Positions 18,611-26,701 of a stretch of 64,000 bases of DNA are shown in pieces (within the stretch, counting starts at the first letter, position 1; each line of letters opens with the position of its first letter). A model generated the notes under the pieces. That model did no database searches. It saw nothing but the letters and a program-made list of their open reading frames with translations, and was not told where the DNA came from. Both the position numbers and the translations under genes were made by a program. The DNA is from Geosporobacter ferrireducens (GTDB taxonomy: Bacteria > Bacillota > Clostridia > Peptostreptococcales > Thermotaleaceae), in NCBI RefSeq assembly GCF_001750685.1, contig NZ_CP017269.1:2149416-2213415 (forward strand), read 5' to 3'.

Positions 18611-18930
18611 ATTTTTGCAACTGTACAACATTAGAAAAACAGCTATTTTCCCCCATACACGGATTATAACTGCTCTATTTGTAATCTTCAGAATCCTTTA
18701 TCAATCTAATTCTTACTGGATTCTGATGTATGCATCAAGTTAGAAAAAGTTCATAACTGATCCAGCCCGCAGGGAATAGCAGTATCTTTCTTTCTTAGAG
18801 ATATATTTTTCTTTTCATTTTTCAGAAATACAATGCGGGTAATATTTGCGTTCTTTTCTTATTCTTTTCTAATTTGGCATGGTCATTGCTCAATGTAAAG
18901 TATATCCATATAAGTTTATCTTTCCAAGAT
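18611..18930 (-). pseudogene. RAYT transposase relic
   Basis: Short stretches match the RAYT 1 region in order and orientation. ACAACATTAGAAAA and TAACTGCTC.ATTTGTAATC correspond to the middle of RAYT 1 (around 15430-15490). GCATGGTCATTGCTCAATGTAAAGTATATCCATATA corresponds to the start and 5' flank of RAYT 1 (around 15890-15925), although the phrase is interrupted in both. Large parts are deleted and no frame is open. Together with the REP at 18586-18610 it is an old, dead RAYT unit. The rest of 18503-19092 is AT-rich and holds the upstream region of the next gene. Confidence 0.65.
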
Positions 18931-19092
18931 AGCATCGTTGGCCCCGTGTCTGCATCTACACTATAAAAATCCTTTTGCAATATGAATAATTTTTAAGATA
19001 TGTATTTATTTTTTTAAAGATTTGTTATAGAATGCTAATGAAGGCTATTCCAAATTTTTCAATTATAGTAAATTTAAAGGAGGTCGTTTAAG

Positions 19093-20397
19093 TTGCTAAG
19101 AAGAAGTTTAATATTTATTATGTTGATGGTTACCCTATTGATCTTTCCTGTGATTTCATCAGCACAAATACAAGAACCAATCCACATATCAATTAATAAC
19201 AATTATGTACCTTTTGATGAAGCAACAGGATATCCATTTATTGATGAAAATAATAGGATTCAAGTTCCTCTTCGGGTTACACTTGAAACCTTTGGCGCAA
19301 TTGTCGAATGGAAAAATGAAGCAAAAACAGTATTGATACAAAAAAATGACATTAAAATAGAGGTGCCCATAAATGAACCCTATATCCTCGTAAATGGAAA
19401 AAAAGTAGACAATGACGCACCATCTTTAATAAAAAATAACAGAATATATTTACCTATAAGGGTGATAATGGAGCATTTAGGCAGTCAGGTCCGTTGGGAT
19501 AGCCAATTAAGAACTGTATCTATTACATATACTATCGATGAAAATAATGAAAAAATCCAAAATGAACAGCCTCAGGTAAAGATAGAAGCCCCTAGCAAGA
19601 GTGAAAAAAATCAGGCTACAATAAAGATAATTACAGATAAAGAAAATTCTATATATCTAAATGGCAATATTATAAATTTAGATGCTAATAATGAATATAT
19701 CGTCGAACTAAAAAATATAAAAAATGAGTTTGAAGTAGTAGTTGTAAATAATCAAGCGTTAAAAACAACAACAACTTTTACTATCGAAAGAATAATTGAC
19801 GAAATATATTTAAATGTAGAAGCTGAAAATAAATCCACAGAAGATGGTAAGGTTTTAATCACCGGAAATACAAATCCAGAAAATACAGTAACAATAAACG
19901 GTAAAAAGGTTTCAACAAATAAAAAAGGGGAATTTGAATATTGGCTTAATGACTTACAACCCAATAATAATATAGTCACTGTCATTGCGGAAAATAAAGA
20001 ATCTAATAAAAAGATAGAAAAAAAGATTGATGTCTACTATGATAAAAATTTAAAGGTGGAGGAAGATTACTACGGTAGCAGCAGTCCTGAAAAAGAAACG
20101 GAGTATAAAAAACCAGTGATATATCTAGATGAAGAAATTCCAGAAGTAACAGATCAAGAATCCTTTACCGTTTCAGGCACTTGTGAAAATACAGAATACA
20201 TAATCGTACAAAGCCCATTAAATTTTAATACAAGAACTAAGCCTGTAAATAACCGTTTCAGTATTACCGTAAAATTGTCTACAGATAATGAAATTGCCCG
20301 TAAAGAAAAGGGGATAGGTAACGTAGTTACTATTATTGCAGAGAATGGTGACAAAATTTTTGTGAAAGAATATGTAGTATATTATAATAAGGAGTAA
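19093..20397 (+). CDS. Secreted stalk-domain protein (copper amine oxidase N-terminal domain) with Ig-like modules
   Basis: A 434-residue exported protein. The start is a TTG with GGAGG nine bases upstream. It has a signal peptide (MLRRSLIFIMLMVTLLIFPV, cleavage after SSA near 24). A copper-amine-oxidase N1-type stalk domain follows, around 28-150, with the paired phrases RIQVPLRVTLETFGAIVEWK and IYLPIRVIMEHLGSQVRWD. Then come two or three beta-sandwich modules with glucosidase-like phrases such as VLITGNTNPENTVTINGKKV and ESFTVSGTCEN. Despite the domain name no copper enzyme is present; such domains are common in clostridial cell-surface proteins. The gene is low in GC and stands alone. Confidence 0.8.
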   Translation: MLRRSLIFIMLMVTLLIFPVISSAQIQEPIHISINNNYVPFDEATGYPFIDENNRIQVPLRVTLETFGAIVEWKNEAKTVLIQKNDIKIEVPINEPYILVNGKKVDNDAPSLIKNNRIYLPIRVIMEHLGSQVRWDSQLRTVSITYTIDENNEKIQNEQPQVKIEAPSKSEKNQATIKIITDKENSIYLNGNIINLDANNEYIVELKNIKNEFEVVVVNNQALKTTTTFTIERIIDEIYLNVEAENKSTEDGKVLITGNTNPENTVTINGKKVSTNKKGEFEYWLNDLQPNNNIVTVIAENKESNKKIEKKIDVYYDKNLKVEEDYYGSSSPEKETEYKKPVIYLDEEIPEVTDQESFTVSGTCENTEYIIVQSPLNFNTRTKPVNNRFSITVKLSTDNEIARKEKGIGNVVTIIAENGDKIFVKEYVVYYNKE

Positions 20398-20411
20398 GTG
20401 CAGCAAAGACC

Positions 20412-20448
20412 AGTGCGGCGAGGGAACGGGCGGGTTCTTAATCGTCGC
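20412..20448. repeat. Degenerate REP palindrome
   Basis: TGCGGCGAGGGAACGGGCGG leads into GTTCTTAATCGTCGCA, a diverged copy of the TGCGACA-type REP, followed by AAGTATTCCTAAATATTGAT, which also follows the REP at 22103-22134. Confidence 0.55.
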
Positions 20449-20489
20449 AAAGTATTCCTAAATATTGATTTTGGAGAGACTGTAAAATC

Positions 20490-20537
20490 AAGACTCCTTT
20501 CTGATAGTAATTGTAAAACGCGCCAGAAAGGAGTCTT
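20490..20537. terminator. Long stem-loop between two convergent genes, probable terminator
   Basis: AAGACTCCTTTCTG and CAGAAAGGAGTCTT form a perfect 14-bp stem with a 20-base loop. It lies 90 bases after the stalk-protein gene and 180 bases after the convergent cca gene. The U-tract is weak (ATTTCATTT), so its role as terminator is likely but not certain. Nothing else is recognised in 20538-20720. Confidence 0.55.
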
Positions 20538-20720
20538 ATTTCATTTACCCATAAATTATTTTATAGTCTCCTGTGTTGTCGAAGACAATATTGCCAGGAT
20601 GATTTTGCTTAGTCCCTCTCTAATTTTATACCAACATTACCGAGGTCCATGATCGAGGACGCTCAGTTATAGCTTCCTTAGAGGAATTTTCAAACGTTCC
20701 CCCTGTCTACACCGTTGGGC

Positions 20721-22070
20721 TTAAACTGTCCTCTCCTGTATTTCTCTTGCAAGCTCAAGCAACTTCTCTTTTTCATTAAACTCCGGGTAATCCAGCACAA
20801 TTTCCATTAGCTCGTTCAAAATCTCTCCAATCCTCTTTCCTTGTGATATTCCCAGCTGCATTAAATCATACCCGCTAATCTCTAACTCTTTTACCGATAG
20901 AGGCTGCTTTTCATTTAATACCTTTTCAACTGCCTCCTTCAACCTTATAATAATACTTGTATTATCCCTATATGCAGATCCTTTGATATCTGCTATCTGT
21001 AATTTAAATAACCTGTCCAAATTCTCAATACCCACTCTGTTAATAAACTTCTTTAAAACTGCTGCTCTTGGTTTTTCATACCTTGACATATGCTCCCTAA
21101 CTAATATCGCTACCTGTTCAATGGATTTGTTATCGTAACGCAGCCGTTTCATGATCACTTCAGCCATATGGGCACTTCTTAAATGATGGGTATAGAAATG
21201 TCCTATGCCTTTTTCATCCATTGTAAAGGTCTGCGGCTTTCCAATATCATGAAATAATGCAGATAATCTCAATATTAGATCGCCCTCTGTATGATCCAGC
21301 ACATCTAGAATATGATTCAACACATCTTTATCATGGTTGGGATTATGCTGTTCAAATCCTATACACCCATATATTTCAGGGATTATATATTTCATCAACC
21401 CGACGGATATCATATCTCTTATATAGGAAGACGGTTTATCCGCAGTAATGATTTTAGAAAATTCTTCCCGAATCCTTTCTTTACTGATATTTTGGAGTAA
21501 ATATGCATTATTGGAAATTCCATCTTTAGCTGCCGGGTCCAGCTTGAAGCTCAATTGTGCTGTAAACCGAATAGCTCTCATCATCCTAAGTGCATCTTCT
21601 TGAAATCTGCTAAACGGATCTCCAACACACCTTACCATTTTATTCTGCAAATCTTCATACCCGTTAAAACAGTCTATCAATCCATCTATATAGTTATATG
21701 CCATCGCGTTAATAGTAAAATCCCGCCTGCTTAAATCTTCCTGGATGCTGGATGTGAATTGGACACTGCCAGGTCTTCTGGAATCTTCATACAGGCCGTC
21801 CACCCGATAGGTCGTCACCTCATAATGTTCTCTATTCTTAACCAAAGTGACAGTCCCATGTTTTAACCCTGTTAAGGTCACCTTGTATCCCTTATGCTCA
21901 AATATCTCAACAACGGTCTCTGGTTTCGCATTCGTAGTTATATCCCAATCCTGAGGAGCCCTTCCCAATAAAGAATCCCGAACACACCCGCCTACAATAA
22001 ATGATTCGTAACCGCTGCCACTGATGATTTTTAAAATTGCCCCTACCTCCGGAGGCATTGGAATCTTCAT
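20721..22070 (-). CDS. cca: CCA tRNA nucleotidyltransferase with HD domain
   Basis: A 449-residue class II CCA-adding enzyme. The catalytic head has FIVGGCVRDSLLGRAPQDWD with the metal-binding Asp pair in DWDIT, then VTTYRVDG and SRRDFTINAMAYN. The neck follows with FQEDALRMMRAIRF. A C-terminal HD domain is marked by RLSALFHDIGKPQTF and HHLRSAHMAEVIM. It builds or repairs the 3'-CCA end of tRNAs in the cytosol. Length and motifs are typical of clostridial enzymes. It is transcribed alone. Confidence 0.95.
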   Translation of the reverse strand: MKIPMPPEVGAILKIISGSGYESFIVGGCVRDSLLGRAPQDWDITTNAKPETVVEIFEHKGYKVTLTGLKHGTVTLVKNREHYEVTTYRVDGLYEDSRRPGSVQFTSSIQEDLSRRDFTINAMAYNYIDGLIDCFNGYEDLQNKMVRCVGDPFSRFQEDALRMMRAIRFTAQLSFKLDPAAKDGISNNAYLLQNISKERIREEFSKIITADKPSSYIRDMISVGLMKYIIPEIYGCIGFEQHNPNHDKDVLNHILDVLDHTEGDLILRLSALFHDIGKPQTFTMDEKGIGHFYTHHLRSAHMAEVIMKRLRYDNKSIEQVAILVREHMSRYEKPRAAVLKKFINRVGIENLDRLFKLQIADIKGSAYRDNTSIIIRLKEAVEKVLNEKQPLSVKELEISGYDLMQLGISQGKRIGEILNELMEIVLDYPEFNEKEKLLELAREIQERTV

Positions 22071-22102
22071 TTCAACAATCTCCTTTTGACGATTTCTATC
22101 AG

Positions 22103-22134
22103 TGCGACAAAGGGGACAGTTCTCAGTTGTCGCA
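22103..22134. repeat. REP palindrome upstream of cca
   Basis: TGCGACAA and TTGTCGCA are perfect 8-bp arms around AGGGGACAGTTCTCAG. It is a hybrid of the two REP types in the window, with TGCGACA arms and a GGGGACRGTTC core. Confidence 0.75.
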
Positions 22135-22149
22135 AAATATTCCTAAATA

Positions 22150-22202
22150 TTTATTTTGCTTAGGCGCTAAAGATTATATCTTTACTAATTCTTAGGATCC
22201 CT
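22150..22202 (-). pseudogene. RAYT 3'-end relic
   Basis: On the minus strand the stretch reads GILRISKDIIFSA and stop. This resembles the C-terminus of intact RAYTs in the window (LSRLTGFTVNKIYRA) and lies at the same distance from a REP palindrome as in the intact units. A near copy is at 24064-24112. Only the gene end survives. Confidence 0.5.
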
Positions 22203-22310
22203 GCCCCACGAATCATAATGTGTTATATTTTGCTAACACTTTGCATGCTTGCATATCTTGGCATTTTTCCCGTCTCACATTTTCCTCATTATACCATATT
22301 ATCTCTAAGA

Positions 22311-22350
22311 TAAAAAAGAAAAGTGCGACAAATCGTTCCCTTGCCGCACT
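22311..22350 (-). terminator. Terminator of the stalk-domain gene 22364-23278, with REP-like arms
   Basis: On the minus strand AGTGCGGCAAGGGA and TTGTCGCACT form the stem, followed by TTTTCTTTTTTATC. It starts 13 bases after the stop. The arms belong to the TGCGACA repeat family. Confidence 0.8.
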
Positions 22351-22363
22351 AATTACCCCCGTA

Positions 22364-23278
22364 TCATCCTGCAAAATAGTCTCTGGTAAAGACATCTATA
22401 TCATTCACATCTACCGGATAAATCCCTTCCATATAGGAGGCACTTCCTCCGGTACCATTTGTGCCATATTTGAAAAACAGGGCCCCTGTAGATTTATCTA
22501 CCAGTATTTCATAAGGTCCTTCCAGTATCCAATATCCCGCCAACTCATCCTTATATTTTATATGATCAATTTTTTGTCTGATTTCAGCTAATACCTTATT
22601 TGAGCTATCTGTGCCATCTACATATCTATCATTCTTTAAAAATGTTGTGTATGCCTGTTCCATAGCAGCACCGGCTAATTTCACAGCCTCTTCTTTTGTC
22701 ACCTTTTTTATTCTAGTATCTATAGAAATCAATGGATTCCCAAAGGGCATGATCCCATTTATATTATAGTTAATGTCCGCACTGAAAGCCTCTGCCACTG
22801 CTCTCAAAGGCACATACATTCTGTCATCAACGATCTGTGCCGCTGCTGGTAAAACGACTGTTTTACCGTTTATGACGGCATTTTCATCCCCTGCATTCAG
22901 TATAATTTCATTGTTTTTATATTGTATGAATGCTGCATTCTTCTCCTTATCCCATTCCACCTGTCCACCTAATTCTTCACTGATGAGTCTGATCGGAGCC
23001 AGAGAATACCCTTTTTCATTCCTAATATCTACATTCGGAATAAAATTATTGTTTATCATAAGAAAGGTAAATCTATCTACTGGATTAATCGTAGTCGTTG
23101 CTCCATTTTCATATGTAATTTTTTGTATCCAATATTCCCCGTTATCAAAATCTGTAAGTTCTAAATCAATAGTACACTGGTAACAGTTATTATTTTCAAT
23201 TTGCCCAAAAACTGTAAATGGAACAAGTACTGCTAACAAGCTGCATAAGACCAATGACATAATTTTTTTCTTTTTCAT
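22364..23278 (-). CDS. Secreted stalk-domain protein (copper amine oxidase N-terminal domain)
   Basis: A 304-residue exported protein. A longer frame to 23326 exists, but the AGAGGTGAG site lies before the ATG at 23276-23278, giving a proper signal peptide (MKKKKIMSLVLCSLLAVLVP, cleavage near GQIE). Residues about 50-165 form a stalk domain with SLAPIRLISEELGGQVEWDK and MYVPLRAVAEAFSADINYN. The C-terminal part (EEAVKLAGAAMEQAY, then YWILEGPYEILVDKSTGAL) resembles PepSY-like or YcdB-type small domains. It is probably a cell-envelope protein. The gene is monocistronic with a strong terminator. Confidence 0.8.
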   Translation of the reverse strand: MKKKKIMSLVLCSLLAVLVPFTVFGQIENNNCYQCTIDLELTDFDNGEYWIQKITYENGATTTINPVDRFTFLMINNNFIPNVDIRNEKGYSLAPIRLISEELGGQVEWDKEKNAAFIQYKNNEIILNAGDENAVINGKTVVLPAAAQIVDDRMYVPLRAVAEAFSADINYNINGIMPFGNPLISIDTRIKKVTKEEAVKLAGAAMEQAYTTFLKNDRYVDGTDSSNKVLAEIRQKIDHIKYKDELAGYWILEGPYEILVDKSTGALFFKYGTNGTGGSASYMEGIYPVDVNDIDVFTRDYFAG

Positions 23279-23508
23279 TAACTCACCTCTTATATTCAAT
23301 TTATTTTCATAAACATTATAACCCAATAATAGAACAACTAATTATTTACACAGACAAAAATTATTTTTTTGTAATTGCGGTTGACAAATTAGCTAGAAAT
23401 TCTTTCTTTATATAATATCAGCAACAAATAAAACAGAAAGTTTGAGGCAACTTGCTGTTTTAGCCTCATTGCTGAAATACAATTTTTAATTAATAAGGAG
23501 GAATTTTT

Positions 23509-23943
23509 ATGTCTTTTTCAACAAGTGCTTACAAAAAAGCTATTGATGACCGCGATGTGGAAAACGCAGCTAAATATCAACCATCACCAAATGGGACAAC
23601 TTATTGTAATATCTTTGCCCAGGATGTAGCATCTGATTACGGAACACCTTTGCCGTCAGGAACTTGTTCTACCATGCTGAAAGCCCTTTATGGAAACAAT
23701 ACTCCACATTGGTATTCCGTAACTTATAGCCAAGCTCAGAGCCGTGCAAATCAGGGATATACAACTATCGGTATAACTTCCGATCACATTGTTATCATTT
23801 ATCCACATGGTAATACACCTAGTTCTGTTTCTGACTTATATATGTCAATGGCTGGCTACAAGTGTTTCAATGATACCAAAATCACATACGCATGGAAACA
23901 ATCTGATTTGTCCAATGTGAAATTTTATTCATGGTACGAATAG
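23509..23943 (+). CDS. Small protein with a possible Cys-His papain-like (NlpC/P60 or CHAP-like) active site
   Basis: A 144-residue protein with no signal peptide. The pattern GTTYCNIFAQDVASDYG places a cysteine at the head of a helix (C33), and TSDHIVIIYP places a histidine at the start of a strand (H93). This order and spacing resembles papain-like peptidoglycan amidases and endopeptidases of the CHAP or NlpC/P60 type. No formal family is recognised, so the enzymatic role is inference. A strong AAGGAGGA site precedes the ATG. The 5' leader holds a hairpin (TGAGGC/GCCTCA, about 23443-23468). TTGACA (23381) and TATAAT (23411) occur upstream, but 24 bases apart, so the promoter is unclear. Confidence 0.65.
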   Translation: MSFSTSAYKKAIDDRDVENAAKYQPSPNGTTYCNIFAQDVASDYGTPLPSGTCSTMLKALYGNNTPHWYSVTYSQAQSRANQGYTTIGITSDHIVIIYPHGNTPSSVSDLYMSMAGYKCFNDTKITYAWKQSDLSNVKFYSWYE

Positions 23944-23984
23944 AGATCATAGTTGTTTTAATTTACTAGCATGAAGTTCAGACT

Positions 23985-24042
23985 GCACACTTTGCGGCAA
24001 GGGACCGACAAGGGGACGGTTCTCAATTGTCGCAAAGTGTGC
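23985..24042. repeat. REP element with nested palindrome
   Basis: Outer arms GCACACTTTGCG and CGCAAAGTGTGC (12 bp, perfect) enclose CGACAAGGGGACGGTTCTCA followed by ATTGTCG. It is the largest single REP hairpin of the window and follows the small Cys-His gene. Confidence 0.75.
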
Positions 24043-24063
24043 ATAACTATTGATTTTACTTAG

Positions 24064-24112
24064 GCTCTAAAAATTATATCTTTACTAATTCCTAAAATAC
24101 CTGATAATTGTC
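24064..24112 (-). pseudogene. RAYT 3'-end relic
   Basis: On the minus strand the stretch reads QLSGILGISKDIIFRA and stop, matching the C-terminus of the intact RAYT at 24290 (QLSRLTGFTVNKIYRA). It adjoins the REP at 23985-24042, repeating the arrangement at 22103-22202. Confidence 0.55.
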
Positions 24113-24114
24113 AC

Positions 24115-24166
24115 ACTCATCCACACTTTCGAAAATGAGTCATTTAGAACCATCCCTTTTGACTCT
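24115..24166. repeat. GAGTCA-type REP, copy 1
   Basis: GAGTCATTTAGAACC and CCCTTTTGACTC form a hairpin. The preceding CTCATCCACACTTTCGAAAA is also shared with the copies at 34510-34560 and 38872-38921, so the repeat unit is about 50 bases. The rest of 24167-24260 shows nothing recognisable. Confidence 0.6.
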
Positions 24167-24265
24167 ATGACTTACAACATTTCAATCTCTTCTTATATCT
24201 ATTAATCCAATTTCTGTCCACACATTACTTTGTTGCTCAAATGACAAATTGTCCCATTTATCGTA

Positions 24266-25120
24266 GAGAACAGGGGCCGGTTCTCTGTTCTACGCTCTAT
24301 ATATTTTGTTAACCGTAAACCCCGTCAGTCTAGATAACTGCCTCAACGAGCTCCTATCCAGTTCTTTTAAATATTTTAATACTTCTATCTGGCTTTTCTG
24401 AGGCTGGTTCTGTAAAGTTACTAACTCTATATTGTATTTATCCATCACTAATCGCTTTATTTCTTTATCCGATATACTTTTTCCTTTTTCCGTTATCTCA
24501 AGACATTGATCTTTATTGACTTCCATGTTAAAGGCAATAAATCTTTGAATTACTTTATCTCTATCTTCATCCAACATATTAAGTGCAAAATCAGTATTAA
24601 TAATCTTTTCTTTCCCTATGTATTCTCTATAACTGCTCCATTGATATGCTCCCAGGTCACTTACTAATCCTGCTTTTATCGGATTCTGATGTATATATCT
24701 TAATACTGTAAAAAAATATGCATCATCTTCAACGGGTTCACTTTTATACCTATCTTGAAATAAATGACCTTTTCTGCCATATTGCCAGTTATACCAGTAT
24801 ACATAACTGACTCCTATTCTCTTCATGGTATTTGAAAGTTCTTCTTTCCCTTCTTTTATCAGTAAATGTATATGATTTCCCATTAAACAATAAGCATATA
24901 TTTTATAATCTATCTCTTTTTTATATGTATTGAGAATATTTATAAACTTTTCATAATCTTCTTCAGCTTCAAAAACACTCTGTTGATTTATTCCTCTTAA
25001 CATAATATGATATATTCCACTCTTGCTCTTTTTCCTTGCTGATCTTGGCATAAAAATCACCTCACCATCATGCTAGCATAATAGTGAGATACTGTCAAAC
25101 AACGAACCGTCCCCTGTTCT
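24266..25120 (-). mobile_element. RAYT mobile unit, copy 1
   Basis: The unit runs from the palindrome GAGAACAGGGGCCGGTTCTC at the left, through the RAYT gene, to AACGAACCGTCCCCTGTTCT at the right. The same sequence recurs at 35419-36266 with a constant offset of 11153 bases over the whole gene and both flanks, while the sequences outside differ. This marks the boundaries of a unit that has moved or been copied recently. The two ends are REPs in opposite orientation. Confidence 0.75.
24290..25051 (-). CDS. REP-associated tyrosine transposase (RAYT 2)
   Basis: A RAYT of 253 residues from the ATG at 25049-25051, which has GAGGTGA five bases upstream; a GTG three codons earlier is less likely. 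Landmarks are GIYHIMLRGINQQSVF, the HUH motif CLMGNHIHLLI, the tyrosine region SYVYWYNWQYGRKGHLFQDR, RYIHQNPIKAGLV and WSSYREY, then a helix-turn-helix-like C-terminus. The stop codon lies inside the left REP palindrome. The protein differs from RAYT 3 (35443-36204) at a single visible position (Arg versus Gly before SSLRQL), so one is a very recent copy of the other. Confidence 0.92.
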   Translation of the reverse strand: MPRSARKKSKSGIYHIMLRGINQQSVFEAEEDYEKFINILNTYKKEIDYKIYAYCLMGNHIHLLIKEGKEELSNTMKRIGVSYVYWYNWQYGRKGHLFQDRYKSEPVEDDAYFFTVLRYIHQNPIKAGLVSDLGAYQWSSYREYIGKEKIINTDFALNMLDEDRDKVIQRFIAFNMEVNKDQCLEITEKGKSISDKEIKRLVMDKYNIELVTLQNQPQKSQIEVLKYLKELDRSSLRQLSRLTGFTVNKIYRA

Positions 25121-25146
25121 ACTGTTCTAGAGACACTATTGTAGAT

Positions 25147-25185
25147 GAAAAAAATGCGACAAAAGAGAATCCTCTCCTCGTCGCA
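25147..25185 (-). terminator. Terminator behind the RelE-like tip's immunity gene (TGCGACA repeat)
   Basis: On the minus strand TGCGACGAGGAGAGG and CTCTTTTGTCGCA form the hairpin, followed by TTTTTTTC. The same terminator, nearly letter for letter, follows three other immunity genes of the locus (27899, 34466, 38827). Confidence 0.8.
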
Positions 25186-25223
25186 ATTTGGTAGCTTATA
25201 TGAAGAACTATATTGTATCTTTT

Positions 25224-25598
25224 CTATTCTTTATATAATTCCTCATTCTCCTTTTTTAGTTTCAGAAGCATTTCATCCATTTCTTTTATACTTAATAATC
25301 CAAATCGTTCACCTGCAAGTTGATATAATTTCAGCCAGTAACCATCATCTTCTAAATAACTTTCAATAGCATTTCTAATATTCTCTTCAGTTAATGTCTT
25401 AACAACTATGAAAGGAACTCCAGCAGGCAAATAGTTCATATTCTCTTTATCCATTAACCAATTTAGGTTTTGCGGAGTAACAACTAGCATATTATATTGA
25501 AATCCATCATCTAGTTCTATAAACACATCAATATTATCGTTCTCAATATCAGCAATGTTCGATAACGGCACTGGGTAATCAATTTTATTAATTTTCAA
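25224..25598 (-). CDS. Putative immunity protein for toxin tip E
   Basis: A 124-residue soluble acidic protein starting at a TTG with GGAGGTGA upstream. It begins 17 bases after the stop of the RelE-like toxin tip, the position of immunity genes in polymorphic-toxin loci. The sequence (DVFIELDDGFQYNMLVVTPQ, PAGVPFIVVKTLTEENIRNA) is not a family I can name. The absence of membrane segments fits neutralisation of a toxin that acts in the cytosol, such as an RNase. The role is inferred from position and size. Confidence 0.7.
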   Translation of the reverse strand: MKINKIDYPVPLSNIADIENDNIDVFIELDDGFQYNMLVVTPQNLNWLMDKENMNYLPAGVPFIVVKTLTEENIRNAIESYLEDDGYWLKLYQLAGERFGLLSIKEMDEMLLKLKKENEELYKE

Positions 25599-25615
25599 GG
25601 TATCACCTCCATAAA

Positions 25616-26701
25616 CTAATCATACATTTTCATTAAAATATCAATCACTTTTTGTTGTGTATTTTTATCTGACTTACCTAATATCTCCATAGTATCGTCA
25701 ACCATTCTATAATAAACACGGGCACCATTTCTTGACCTGAGTTCATAAACTCCATTGAATAAATGCTTTGACCCGACTCCTGGATTTGAATTACCTGCAA
25801 TAAATTTATTAACTAATTCATTCATTTCTTTAGTGAGAGGATTACTTGAGTCAAATTTATTTGCAATTTTCACCAAGGTATTATTATCTTTGATGAGTGA
25901 CTTGACCTTAAGATTACCCGTCCCTTTGAGTAAATCTATTGATTCTTTATATTCATTTAAATAGTAGCCTGTCAATATAATTGTAGCGGGTATCAGTTTA
26001 CTTGTGTCAATTGCTTTATCTTTAATATAAAGAGCCGCATCTTTTAATTTTTCCACCCATGTTGGACCATTATTCACCGTCGTTTTGTTCTCACCTAATA
26101 TAGAATCATCTGGCTTATATGCTACTAAACTACCTACTCCGTTTACAATACTTTTATCTGTAGTAGAAGAAATTAATGTAACAGGGGCAGATAGAACCAT
26201 AATACTTTCACGACTTGATGTTTTTTCTGCAATAATATTGGTACTTTTCAATGCAAAATAAGTTGTCAAACCCATAAGATGATAAATCGTCTCGTTAAAT
26301 TGATTTGATTTCATCATATATTCGCTGTTGTTTCCTGTCTGAGTACTACTACCTGAGCTGCTATTTGTACTGCTTCCCCCACCACTTCTTTCTTTATCTC
26401 TTACGGCTTTCGTTGCTGCTATTGCTGCACCTATTGTTGCCCCAATAATTGTCTCTATAAAGTGTCCCGTTGGGTCATGGTATGTGATGGGATTGTTGGC
26501 ACAATAGGTATATAGGTTTAGGCTCAGTGGGTCGTTTAGCTGTCCCTTATAGGTATCCTGTGTGATGAATCTGGCAATCTTAGGATCGTAATATCTTGCA
26601 TTGAGGTAGTATAAATCTATTTCTTCATCGTAGCGGTATCCTGCATAGGTATAGGGGTTTGGTTTTTCGTATGTCTTTTCTCTTATGTTTCCGAAGGCAT
26701 C
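25616..26701 (-). CDS. Rhs C-terminal cassette E: core, pre-toxin motif and RelE-like toxin tip
   Basis: The open frame runs from just after an amber codon at 26702-26704 to 25616. It encodes the Rhs core (DAFGNIREK, then RFITQDTYKGQLNDPLSLNL and YTYCANNPITYHDPTGH), the linker HFIETIIGATIGAAIAATKA, the pre-toxin motif NQFNETIYHLMGLTTYFA (first ATG at 26317) and the tip. The last 60 residues (GVYELRSRNGARVYYRMVDD, then ILGKSDKNTQQKVIDIL) resemble the RelE/ParE toxin fold, which would make it a ribosome-dependent or gyrase-directed killer. No ribosome binding site is seen, so it is probably a silent donor cassette. It is followed by its immunity gene. Confidence 0.7.
   Translation of the reverse strand, partial: DAFGNIREKTYEKPNPYTYAGYRYDEEIDLYYLNARYYDPKIARFITQDTYKGQLNDPLSLNLYTYCANNPITYHDPTGHFIETIIGATIGAAIAATKAVRDKERSGGGSSTNSSSGSSTQTGNNSEYMMKSNQFNETIYHLMGLTTYFALKSTNIIAEKTSSRESIMVLSAPVTLISSTTDKSIVNGVGSLVAYKPDDSILGENKTTVNNGPTWVEKLKDAALYIKDKAIDTSKLIPATIILTGYYLNEYKESIDLLKGTGNLKVKSLIKDNNTLVKIANKFDSSNPLTKEMNELVNKFIAGNSNPGVGSKHLFNGVYELRSRNGARVYYRMVDDTMEILGKSDKNTQQKVIDILMKMYD

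Noticed and set aside
20398..20652. 84-codon open frame after the stalk-domain gene
   Set aside because: It overlaps a degenerate REP and a 14-bp stem-loop and its translation has no protein-like character.
23381..23416. TTGACA and TATAAT as promoter of the small Cys-His gene
   Set aside because: The spacing is 24 bases, too long for a sigma-A promoter; another -35 or -10 must be used.
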